Origin: Otatea glauca
Taxonomy: Eukaryota; Streptophyta; Magnoliopsida; Poales; Poaceae
DNA length: 64,000 bases
Assembly (NCBI GenBank): GCA_036346275.1
Contig: JAYEVK010000478.1
Coordinates: 36,001-100,000, forward strand
Reading direction: 5' to 3'
Shown here: piece by piece, positions 32,276 through 42,851 of the stretch
Numbering within the stretch: the stretch's first letter is position 1
How the letters are laid out: every line of letters starts with the position of its first letter
Made by a program: the position numbers and the translations under genes
Notes under the pieces: model-generated
The model's database searches: none
Told to the model about the DNA's origin: nothing
Seen by the model: only the letters and a program-made list of their open reading frames with translations

Positions 32276-33253
32276 CGCCGGCGTTTAGCACGGCAAGTAA
32301 ATTCATAAGTCTAAGGGGTCGCGCGTTCCACTTCGAATGGTTAGACTCGAAGTCCAAGATGTATACCGTTCGGGCCAAGATCCTGCTCCAGTTCGTGTGG
32401 TGGCGTTATATTCTCTTGATGCATGATCGCACAAAGTTTACAAGCGAGAGTGCCAATGACTTAGCGAGATGGGTTTGATGGCGCTCTCTCCTGCGCTTAC
32501 TGGGAGTTTCGCCTCCTTTTATACGAAAGGAAGGGGCGAGTTACATCGAGAATTGGGAGAGGACGAGACGACCTACACTAGGAGCTTGGTCCCGTTCTGT
32601 GACCGATCATCGCCGCCTTGCCCATCTTGGGTCGGTAGCTTAGTCGGTCGGCGGTTAGGTATTTCCCCGGGAAACGGTGTACCTGGCCTCTACGAACCTT
32701 ACGGGTGTTGACGTTGCTGCGCCTGACGTGGGTGTTGCCTCGGGAGAGGGCGTGTCTTCGTACTGTATGCGACCGGCTGATGGGACTGGGAGCATGACTT
32801 GATCGATCATTAAACCCTCCGGGAAGGAGCCACCGCCCTTGTATAGTCACTTTGATTGACCCGTTCGTGGGAGTACGTGGCGGTTGTCCGGTAGAGGCTT
32901 CGACACGCGGCCCTTGGCGGGGTTGTCTTGGCACGATCGGGGTCAGGGGATCCCGACCTGCTGCGAGGGTCGGGAGCCCTGCTTGGTCGGAGCCGGGGGG
33001 GCCGTCTCGCTGAGGAGGTCGAGAGCTTAGCTCGGTCGGAGATATTTCCTTCGATTGGTCGGGAAGGGATGTCTCGTGGCGGGGTCGGGAGCCCGCTTTG
33101 GTGAGACATTCCCTCTCGGTCGGAAGGGAAGTCCGTGTGGCCTTGCAGTGCTTGATCCAGAGGGTGGAAGCGGCTGTTGGGCTTGAGCTATGCTTGAGGC
33201 CGCCGGCTGGTCACCTTGGGCCGTTGGGGTACCCCTGTTATAAGTATTCGTCA
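32276..33253 (-). repeat. 5' LTR of the Tat-type element (right copy)
   Basis: It aligns with 18449-19383 from GGCGTTT...GGCAAGTAAATT to ...AAGTATTCGTCA. The outer TG is not preserved at its left edge, and an extra block near 33058-33110 makes it longer. Confidence 0.78.
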
Positions 33254-33254
33254 C

Positions 33255-34235
33255 TAGCCGACTAATTTGTGATGTCTAGATTTCGGTACTGTTGTGGTGT
33301 ATAGTGAGTTCGGGTGTATGGGTAGACTCACATGGCGCAAGAGGGGCCCAGTGTGGTAACATCCCTTCCATGTTGTAACCTCGTGACGAAGATGTGTTCT
33401 AGACAAAGCATTGTAAAGGCTTTGTCATGATTACCTTGCTGGCACACCAAAGGAAGTGTGCTAATAGTTTGGCAACAAGGGACGATCATGTCGTGTGGGT
33501 AAAGTGCATAACCTCTGCAGAGTGTAAAATCTATTCGAATAGCCGTGCTCGCGGTATTGAGCAATGCTCGATAATTACAGTCAAGGGTTAGACTTTTGTT
33601 AAACAAAACTTATTGGGATGGCAGGATGCCATGGAAAGTGAAGATTGACTTAGGGTTGGAAACTTGGTTTACTTGTCAAATGTTGAATCTATCTATCTAT
33701 TATTATTTGTTTTACTGCAATTTCAATCTATTTACTGTATTCTTTTATAAATGCTGCTTTACTGCAAAATAGCCATGATAGCCATACATTTGTACTAAGC
33801 CATGCATATAGAATACTAGACTTGCATTCTGTGCACAACTTGTTGAGTGCTTTATGTACTCACCCCTTGCAACACACAAAATCATCAGTTGAGGAGAAGA
33901 CTACAACTTCGAAAGAGAAGAAGTTCCACGAGGAGGCGAATATCTAGGAGTTGAACCCTGTCAGTTGCCTGTGGCATATTGATGGGATTCGTCGACGTTC
34001 TTCATTCCGCTGCTGTTTATTTATTTTGAGTTGAAGCCACCAAGGCCTCACAAGTGTAAGTTTGACCTTAAGATCGTTCAATAATTCTATATTAACAGAT
34101 GAAGTCTTTATTTATTATTCCGCTGTGTATGATTGTGATATTTCATCTATGTTGAGACTGTGTGCACTAGCGTGATCCTGGACTAGTGCTGAATACACAG
34201 AGGGTTCGGATTTGCAATTCGGGTCTCGACACACA
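33255..34235 (+). mobile_element. LTR fragment of a second Gypsy family, plus orientation
   Basis: It shares about 700 bp with the inverse copy at 34235-34960, including TCGAATAGCCGTGCTCGCGG and GTGCACAACTTGTTGAGTGC. Such LTRs of the Del/Tekay type are long in grasses. It is cut on its left by the Tat-type element and ends near GGGTCTCGACACA. Part 33975-34230 has no partner in the inverse copy. Confidence 0.55.
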
Positions 34236-37159
34236 GGCAACTAACAAGGTTCGCACCCTAGTTATTCGTCTCTTCTTGAAACTCCTCAAAAGCAAGCGTA
34301 GCTTCCTCTCCAACTGGTGATGTTTTGTGGCAAGGGTGAGTACATAAAGCACTCAACAAGTTGTGCACGGAATGCAAGTCTAATATATTATATGCATGGC
34401 TTATTCCAAATGAATGGCTAACATGGTTATTTTGTGTAAACAGCAGTTATAAAGGAATAGCATAAATAGATTGAAAAAACAGTAAAACAAATAATAACAA
34501 TATTAAATTTCTCAGTTATTTCTCAAATAAACCAACTCATAACCTTAAATCATATTCCAACCTCCATAGGCATACAGCCTCCATTCCCACATTTATTTCA
34601 ATTAAAACTAACCCTTGACTGTTATCATCGAGCAATGCTCAATACCGCGAGCACGGCTATTCGAAAAGGTTTGGCACTCTGCAGAGGTTATACACTTTTC
34701 CCACAAGATACAACCATGCATCACAAAGGCAAATGATTATAATAAAGCCTTTCCAATGCCCTGTCTAAACCTAGTACTACCCGCTAATATTTCAACACTA
34801 GTGGGACTAGTTACCATATCCAGGGCCCCCCTCTTGCGCCATGTGAGACTACCCGTGCGAGGACTGGTTACCACAACCCGGGACTCACATGACCACTAGT
34901 ATAGTACCAAATCTTAGACATAATAAATTAATCAGCCAGGTCTGTCACGTACCGGACTTGTGGTTGTATAAATGACTTAGTTCAAATTCTTGCAAGGTTA
35001 AGTCCTCAATTGACCAAGGCAAGACTAACCAAAAATCATCATTAACATAAACCATCATATACCATTAAAAGCAATGCGACCGCCCAAATACCACATTGGC
35101 CCACCACAAATCCTTGTCACTTGCCTCAGTCTAAATCATTTTACCACCTTGGTTGTTTTTACCATGCACCATGTGCCATCAACAACAATAATATTGTGTG
35201 ACAACACCGACACACAAGTTAATAAATATGTTCCATAATTCATTAAGCAAGATTAACCATTTTCACATAAAATGATGACTCGTTGCATGGCTAAGCACAC
35301 TACATGCGTTCTAGCTACCCACATTGTCAATTATAGCTACCAATTAATATAAAACCATTCTAGGGTGACAAATGATATACGACATACAATATGGCAAGGT
35401 GGATATATCACAATTAGATGAATAACTATACCCAACATAATTGAAACAAGTAGCAATTGAATTATTATGCAATACTTTGAAACAAGATAATGTTTAAAAC
35501 ATAGGTTCAACATGTTCAAAGCACAACTTGCCTTCGAAAAGCTTTAGATCTTGCTTTGGACCTTGTTCTTGTGCTGGCTCCTCGATCACGAACTCACTGT
35601 ACTTTGACGTCTACGCTAAAAACGAAGAGAAAGTAATAAATACCAAAAATAGAGAGCAAAATTAACTCCAAAAATTAAATAAAATTCAACATTAACTAGA
35701 TCTCGATTTTACAAATTTTTAGAAACTAGAATCATCTCAATCGGAGTTCGTATGAGCAAGAACGAGCTAGTTAACATTTGAAATAAAAGAAAAAACAGAA
35801 AAATAAGAAAACCGAATTAACCGAATTTTTTTTATACTGGAAAACAACATTTATGACTTCAGCACATAATCAATTTTGGCCGAATATTTTTCGAAGGAAA
35901 AATCGAATTATGACGTCATCAACACGTGGCAGCACCGCAGATCGACACGTGGCTCGGGTATAAGGATAGCCCACGACCGACAACTCAATCCACAGTGGAC
36001 ACGGCGCATGGAGCCTCGGGTGCCACGCCTGACATGCGGTGGCACGCGGTTGGTCACGGCGCCGGTGCGATCTCGCTCGTCCGTTTCAGATCAGACAACC
36101 GAGGGTAGCGGAGCGGTTTGGGACACGCGGCAGACGCAGGCGACGGCTACGTGGCTCAACCACGGCCGAATGAACGGCGGTGAAGCGACAAGGAGTTGAC
36201 GTCCACGCGGTTACCCCGGATCACGACACGTGGAGGAGATCTGCCACTCCTTACCAGATCCAACTGCCGATGAAGCTCGCGGCGACGGTGATGGCACGGC
36301 GGAGTTGGTTCACCGGAGATGGAGATGAAGACGTAGCCGACGGCATTCTGGGGCTCCTCCGGCGACATTAGCTAGTGAGGTCGACGCGTCTCGGTGCGGC
36401 GAACCCGATGAAGGTCTTGGCGACGATAGAGACTCAACGGACGGCGAGCAAATGGCAAAGAAACACGGCGGCTTGTTTCGGATCTACGACGAGTTCGTGA
36501 GGGTGGAAGAAGACATCTTGGCGTGCGCGACATGACCAGAAGATGCGGCGCGGGGTGAGGAATCCAAGGGTGGTGGCGCCGCTTTAAATAGCGGCGTGGG
36601 AAGGCGTGCGCGGTGCGGAAGTCGGAGTCGGTTCCAAGGCGGCGGCAGAATCTGGCAGAGATATGGCTTCGCTGATATGGCGGCATCGCAGGCGTCCATG
36701 CGACGTCAATCTGACGGCTCAAGCGACGCGGCGTAAAGGCAGCCGAGGGATCAAGATCCAACGGTGGGGGTGAGATGCGGCTAGGGTTTGGCGGGGAAAC
36801 AGGTTGATGGGCTGGCGGTGCGAGAGAGATGGGCCGGGTCCACTAGGCTTAGCCCAGAACTATTCAAAAAGATTTTAAATTCATTTTCGAATAAATTTAA
36901 TTCACAAAAATAGATAAAGCTCAAATAAATAGCATAAATACCCAAAAATTCCAAAAAAATCTAGAAAATATTTTAGGGCATTTGGAACTCAAATAAAATA
37001 TTTCCAGCAAAACATTATTTAAATTTTTCATACTTTTAAATAACCTTTGCAAAAGGCCATAATTCAATAAATGCAAATTAAATCAAATAAATTCCAAAAA
37101 AATCTTTAAAACATAAAATGCATATTAAATCCAATAAATGCAAAAATTGGGATGCTACA
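34235..37159 (-). mobile_element. Long LTR of the same Gypsy family, minus orientation
   Basis: On minus it starts TGTAGCATCCCAATTTTTGC at 37159 and runs about 2.9 kb. The AT-rich 5' part (36860-37140) is followed by a GC-rich block (36000-36850) and the conserved 3' part shared with 33255-33975. Open frames in the GC-rich block (36156-36761) have no recognised domain and are not called genes. Confidence 0.55.
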
Positions 37160-37798
37160 TTCCAGGCATAAAGAAAAATCTAATATATGTGAGGACGCTT
37201 GAACTCGAAGGTGGTAAGGTATCACTTCGAGGTAGAGTCATTCGAGTTACTTGCAAAGGGCAGGTAATCATGAAAAGTATATAGAGCAATGAATGATACT
37301 GATTAATGGGTAAACTTAAAGAAAAGGCAACCAATGGGAGATCTGAAAAAATCCTGATCAAGATAAGGAAACCGTGTCGTCAACGGTAGGTAATCAAATC
37401 TCAACTGCAGTTATGTGTAGAACTATAAAGACGGTTGCAAAATCTAACGGATGTAAAGGCGAAGGTGCGAGCTGTTGGAAAAAAGAAGACGTGGCGGGAC
37501 CAGCCACGCAATACTATCGAGAAGGTGGAGCTCAAAGGCGGTACAAACCTATAGCATGGAAGGCTATAGGAACAGAGGGTGTGGTTAAAAAAACTATACA
37601 AAAAAGGATCTTAGGTGGAGGGTTCGGGAGGCCAAGCCCGAACACCAATACGTATATTGCAGTGATGTGCGTAAGCCCCTATGGTGGGGGCACTCCCAAA
37701 AGTGGGAAGAAAGAAAAAGGAAATAATGCGGAGCCGACTTGGAGCGAGTTTTTAGAGGAGCGTGGTGACTTCAATGAATAAAAGGCAATGTGAAGATT
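37160..37798. other. Unassigned sequence before the Copia LTR
   Basis: One 135-codon frame (37374-37781, plus) has no known domain. The stretch may be internal sequence of a retroelement whose LTR follows, because GAAGAT directly before 37799 resembles the end of a Copia polypurine tract. I cannot support more. Confidence 0.35.
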
Positions 37799-38381
37799 GT
37801 TAAATATGGTGACTCATATCTAGCCTTTTAAGATTTGAAAAGGTGTACTAGATGAATCCTTATAGGATTAGGCTTTCTAATCCTAATAGGAGAGGGATTC
37901 TTAATTCTAATAGGAGTAGGATTTCTATCTACTTTGGATGAGAACTAGGGAGGCTATATAAACTTAGGAGGTGGTCATGGAGAACACAAGCAACCAAGAA
38001 GTTACAAACTAACCCATCCAGTGCAAAAGGTGCACGAGAGGATTAGAAACCAAGAAGCTACAAACCAACCCATCGAGTGCAAAAGGTGCACGAGAGGATT
38101 AGAGACTGTATTATTCTTTAGCATTAGATTCTTGTATAGGACAAGGATTCGAGGGTCCTAAAATGTTAGAGAAGTTGTGAGAGAGTAACAATCTCTTGTA
38201 CTTTTTTAAGGTTGTGCTTAAATAATTTGCGGTCGGCTTCACCAAATCTTATCTCTCGTTGTGGTTACTTCAACGTCGTTATTTTGGTTCTCTCTAAGAG
38301 ATTCATCTGCTTCATTCTAAAACCGTGTACATTCATTCTTTATCTCACAAAACTTTGATCCGATTCAGGGGCTGCTGTGCA
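37799..38381 (+). mobile_element. Copia-type LTR (583 bp) followed by a primer-binding site
   Basis: It runs TGTTAAATATGG... to ...GCTGCTGTGCA and is followed at 38389-38400 by GGGTATCAGAGT, close to the TGGTATCAGAGC methionine-tRNA site. A TATA (GCTATATAAACTTAGG) lies near 37953. A 56-bp direct duplication starting ACCAAGAAG(T/C)TACAAAC lies at about 37992-38103. This looks like a 5' LTR. Coding domains of Copia are not found downstream. Confidence 0.75.
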
Positions 38382-38562
38382 TAAGAAGGGGTATCAGAGT
38401 ATAACAACCTCACTTCGTCCATCGCTCTCCTCCCTCGGCAGCATCCTTACCTCCTTGCCCCTGCCACCTTGGTAACCTCCCCCCTCCCTCACCGCCACCA
38501 TGGCTTGCACCAGTGACCCCTTCCCTCACCAAACCGCATCCTCACCTTCCTCCCCGCATGAC
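38382..38562 (+). mobile_element. Copia leader, left part, before the hAT insertion
   Basis: A pyrimidine-rich leader with CCGCCACCATGGC resembles the leader at 41688-41735, which contains TCGCCACCATGGC. The hAT element at 38563 lies between the two. Confidence 0.45.
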
Positions 38563-41500
38563 TAGTCTTTGTCCAAACGAGCGCCAAGACGCGCGACGGC
38601 CGTTAAAAATGGGCACGCCCGTTTAGGCCCGGCCAGAAGCGGGCTATGCCGTGTCGGCCACGTGTCGAACCTCCGCCTAGGCACGGCCCGTTTGAGCCTC
38701 GGGCCGTCTGCGGCCGACCGATCCTTCAGCAGACCAAGCGGCGGGTCGGCCTGAGAGTCGTTAAGCGCTGTGAAATTTGAAAAAAATTAGAAAAAATTAG
38801 AAAAATAGATAAAATATGGTAAAAAAAATATGAAAAAAATCAGAAGAATGGGAAAATTTAGAATAATTAGAAAAACTCGAATGATGAATAAAAACTTTTA
38901 AATATATATATAAATTAAGAAAAAGCTAAAATACAAGATAAATTCTAAAATAAGACAAATAATTTGAATTAAATAATGAGCTTTATTGATGTTTGGCTGC
39001 CTCGTTAAAAATTTTGCCAAGTAAAAACTCAACACGAGAAAACCTTGGCAAAGAAAAAAGAGTACGGCCTATAGCTCAGTGATACAATAAAAAAGTGAAG
39101 ATTACAATTATTCTTCCTCATTATCTAGATAAAGATTTTCGAACGTCTCCGCTAGCTCAGTATTTTCTGCAGTATGTTGAGCTCGTTGATCAGCTTGTTC
39201 CCAATCTTTCAAAGGAGAAGTATTTCCACCATCTCACTAGTCGACTTGTTCTTCTCTCCTCGATTATTCTTAGGATAGATCAAAGCGGACTCATGAAACC
39301 GTGGAGACAGGATATTAACACATCCGTGCTAGTATGGAAAGCACCGGATATGTTATCTTGTGCTCGTGCCACCACCGCAAAATGTTGAAGTCCTCCTCTT
39401 CCTTCTCTTGGTAGTTGTGATGTAGTCATTGTTGAGATAGCGACTAGCTCCCACCACTTGATGTGTCCGCACTTGTCGTTGATGTAGTTGAACTCCTTGA
39501 GGAAGAGCCACCTGCACCCTATATCTTTCCCACGCGGTTTTCTTCTTACTTGGTGTCTTGGTGGAGGTCGCGCATGCGAACTCCAAACAAACTTCCGATC
39601 GTACTTATCATAAACTTGATTAAGTTAGCACAGACGGTTGAAAAATAACTAGAATAATCAAGACTCACCGCATCACTTAGAAGTGAGAGAACATTATCAA
39701 TCCCGAATTTTAGCTCTAGGATCTAAAATAAATGCAAATGCATATAACATAGGAATTTCTTGCCAATATTTTAAAATTTTAGTTTTCATAGCATAAACGA
39801 CTTCCCGCAATATATTATCATTTTGTGGCTCTTTAAGTGGGTAGCAATTTCTAAAATATGATGCACAATTAAAGGAGGGTTGAATAATAAACTCGGATAA
39901 AGCAACAATGGAATCAAAAAAGTTCTAAAAATGAAAGCAAGTATTTAGCAACATACCAATGTTGCTTGTTGTGAGTACTTAGGTTGACTATCCCGTGTAC
40001 GACAGTGCGTGTTAATAAAAACAGAATAATGTGCTCTCATATGGTATAACATTCTTAAGCATCAAGTAAGTAGAGTTCCATCTAACAGGCATATCCTAAT
40101 CAAACTTACGCGGACGTACATTCATTGTAATACAATAAGTTTTATATGCTGCTACTCGTTGATTAGAATGAGTTAAGAAAGATATTGCGATGCGAAAGGT
40201 TCAATATCTTGATTTAACCTCTTTAAACCAGATTTAACTATAAGATTAATAATATGGCGAGCACAACGCGATGTAATAAGAAAGATTCAAAGATATGAAT
40301 TGAAAAGCGGAGTAAGTATGTTCATGGCGAAGTATTTGCGGAAGCATTATCTAATGTTATTGCAAAAATCTTATCAATAAGTCCAAAATCTTCCACAACT
40401 TTTACAATACAATCAACAATATTTTCACCAGTATGTGCTACATCAATTAATTTGAATCCTATAATTCTCTTTTCTAGTTGCCAATCATCGTTTACATAAT
40501 GAGCAACTACACTAAGGTAATCCTCTTTAGCTCTACCACTCCATATATCAGATGTCAAAGACACGAAAAATGCAGTACTAAATTTTCTTTTAGCTTATTG
40601 CGACAATTATTATAATATTTAATCAAATCTCTAGTTGTTGTCTGTCTAACTGCAGAAAATCTAGGATTATGAGCGGTCCTAATAAAGTTTTCAAACGCAG
40701 CTGACTCACCAAAGTTTAAAGGAAGATCTTGAGAAGCGATTAAACGACAAAGAGATTCACGAGCTACCTCAGGATTGTAGTCCTAGTTACGTACAGTACC
40801 GTCGGGGTTGTACTGCAGATGCGTCTGCCTCGAAGCCATTCCCGTTTTTTTTTCTACAGCTGTCAGCATGCCTCTTCAAGTACCCCGTTCCACCTGTAGA
40901 TTTCGCAGTTAATTTATGCTTGCAATATTTATAAACAGCATACCTGATTTGGACGTCGTTTGATATCTCAAAAATTTGGTCGAAATCTTCCCAGACTCCC
41001 GATGTACTGCGTCTTGCTCTTTTCGCCCCGGTGCTTACCGACGCAGTAGCACTTGTAGAGCCTGAAGATGGCACAGCTCCTGCAACTTCTTGGCATATGA
41101 TGCAAGAAGCTCATCGGGTGAAATACCAAATCGGAAGTCGAACGACGGAAAATCCCTGCTCCATAAAGCAAACTACAAGAAATAATGACGCTATTAATAC
41201 TAAAATATGATTTAAAATACTAACAAAATAAAATAATAAATCACAATTATCACCTTGATTTCTTGACAAAAGCCGAAAAGTTGAATTTGGATTTTTGACA
41301 AAACTATTTTTAATTATGCCAAATTACCACTAAGAGCAAAAGAATTTCCACAAGAGAATGATTAGAAGAGAATGCAAGGTTGCTGGTGTAGAAATGAGGA
41401 GGGGGCAGCCACCTATTTATAGGAAAAAATTCAGGATTTTTTTGAATTTTTTTGAATTTTTTATGAATTTTTTAAATCTGCGGCTATTATAACGGCTATT

Positions 41501-41687
41501 TTTTTAAGCGGACCGGACCGTGCGTGTCGTCGCCCGCCGCCCGCCGCCCTACGGCCCAAGCACTGCACGGTGAGTTGGGCCGTGCCGGCATGGCCCGTTT
41601 AGCGCTGGACCATGCCATGTCCGGACCGTGCCTACAGTAACCGGCCTCGTGCCGATCCATTTGGCCCGGCCCGTTTGAACAGGTCTA
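38563..41687 (-). mobile_element. Second hAT element (about 3.1 kb)
   Basis: The left end reads TAGTCTTTGTCCAAACGAGC and the inverse of the right end reads TAGACCTGTTCAAACGGGCC. Both subtermini are dense in GGCACGGCCCG-like motifs in inverse orientation. Flanks CCCGCATG and CCCGCAGC suggest a decayed 8-bp target duplication. The transposase pieces inside are on minus. Confidence 0.7.
39000..41074 (-). pseudogene. hAT transposase, degraded
   Basis: Minus frame 40787-41074 carries a BED-type finger (CKHKLTAKSTGGTGYLKRH with a distal Cys) after a Ser/Thr-rich leader. Frame 40322-40564 reads LTSDIWSGRAKEDYLSVVAH, a conserved stretch of the transposase core of plant hAT proteins (DAYSLEEPER/ricesleeper group), followed by TLDNASAN. 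Sequence 39000-40320 resembles the rest of the core and dimerisation region but is broken into short frames. Not functional as read. Confidence 0.75.
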
Positions 41688-41940
41688 CCCGCAGCCTTGG
41701 TTGCCTGTCCACCTCCCTTGTCGCCACCATGGCCCGCATCGACGATCACCGTTCCTTCTTTCCATTCACTGCCTCTTCCTCCTCCCCTACAGTCATCCCC
41801 TTTAACTCCAGGACCCGTGCTGCCGGTGGGATCTCACTGTTGTTCGATCTGGTCACTAGGGAACAACCATCCTTTGTTTTTGCCATGAACCCCATATCGG
41901 AGGGTGTAGCTTCGAATTTTTTACTATTCTAGTCCGGCAT
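41688..41940 (+). mobile_element. Copia leader and short open frame, right of the hAT insertion
   Basis: After CCGCCTTGG-like leader sequence a frame starts at 41729 (MARIDDHRSFFPF) and stops near 41930. No gag domain is recognised in it. Context with 37799-38562 suggests the start of a Copia internal region that ends abruptly here. Confidence 0.35.
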
Positions 41941-42500
41941 AAGAAATATCTTGCGTGATTAGCCGTTGATCCGAAGAAATTACAAAAATAGTCACTGTAC
42001 AGTGAAATCTAGCGGACCACGTCTACGGGTTTTTTAAATATTTTTTTATTTTTTCTAGCGGACCGGATCCGCGGTTTAATTTTTTATTTTTTAATTGCGC
42101 ACAGTAGTGGAATTCGCCGGGGGAGGAGGGCCGAGGCGACACAAGCAGGAAAAAAATCTAGGACCCGTACGACGTTAAAAATTTTTGAAATTTTTTGTGG
42201 ATGTTCCTGACAGATCAATGATATTTTCATAAAAATTTCAGAAGATTATAAAATCAAAAAAAATTTAAAAAAAATTCAAACATTATAACTATCCTGATAA
42301 AACGCTGACCAGCAAGTTTGAACCAACGAAAAATGAAACAAACCACGTTAGAAAATTTTGAATTTTTTTGTCTATGATTATGATGCATCATTAATGTTTC
42401 TATAAATTTTTTAGAAATTTAAAGTTACTTAAAATTGTAGAATAATATTTATTTAAAAATAAAATTTGAAAGATATTATATGTAATCTAAAACGGAGGAA
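41941..42500. other. AT-rich upstream region of FTSH4 with a Stowaway-like end
   Basis: AAACGGAGGAAGTA at about 42489-42503 resembles the right end of a Stowaway MITE, followed by TTAATTAATTAATTAATT. The matching left end was not found. Otherwise no gene is seen. Confidence 0.4.
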
Positions 42501-42851
42501 GTATTAATTAATTAATTAATTCTTTATGGTCGGAGGAGCAGAGAGGAGCCTAGAGACTTCGCCTCCGGACAAAGAAACCAAAACGAGAAAAGAAAAATCT
42601 GAGCACCTCGTCTTCTCCTCACTTGTCTCTCCCCTGCGCCGCGTGACGTGGGCCGTCGCCTCTCCCCCGTTCCCCCGCCCGCCGCCAACTGATTCTCCTC
42701 TCCGACGCCGTGCCGTCCATCCGAGTCTCCCTTCTCTCGACCGTTCCTTCCGTTGCCGCACAACCCCTCCGTATCTTCTCTGCGCGCGCCTGCTTGCTCG
42801 GGAGTTGGGATCTCGTCGGTAGCGGCGCCGGTTGATTAGAGCTTTCTGCCC

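Larger units (their letters stand above)
18449..33253 (-). mobile_element. Ty3/Gypsy retrotransposon of Tat/Retand type (about 14.8 kb), minus orientation
   Basis: Two related LTRs bound the element (18449-19383 and about 32276-33253). Domain order on minus is gag, protease, reverse transcriptase, RNase H, integrase, which is Ty3/Gypsy. A long region between pol and the 3' LTR contains an antisense gene and tandem repeats, features described for the Tat lineage (Grande, Retand, RIRE2). Next to the right LTR the minus strand reads TTAGCGCGCTGTAGGG, close to the TTGGCGCGCCAGGTAGGG site used by many grass Gypsy elements. Next to the left LTR it reads GGGGGTTCGGGGGCTAC, a polypurine tract. No matching 5-bp target duplication is seen. 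LTRs differ by many substitutions and indels, so the copy is not young. Confidence 0.85.

Noticed and set aside
18449..33253. Endogenous pararetrovirus
   Set aside because: Gene order, LTRs and antisense gene fit a Ty3/Gypsy Tat-type element. No coat or movement protein was seen.
36156..36761. Possible host gene in the GC-rich block of the long LTR
   Set aside because: Overlapping frames on both strands, no domain, and the block lies within a segment bounded as an LTR.
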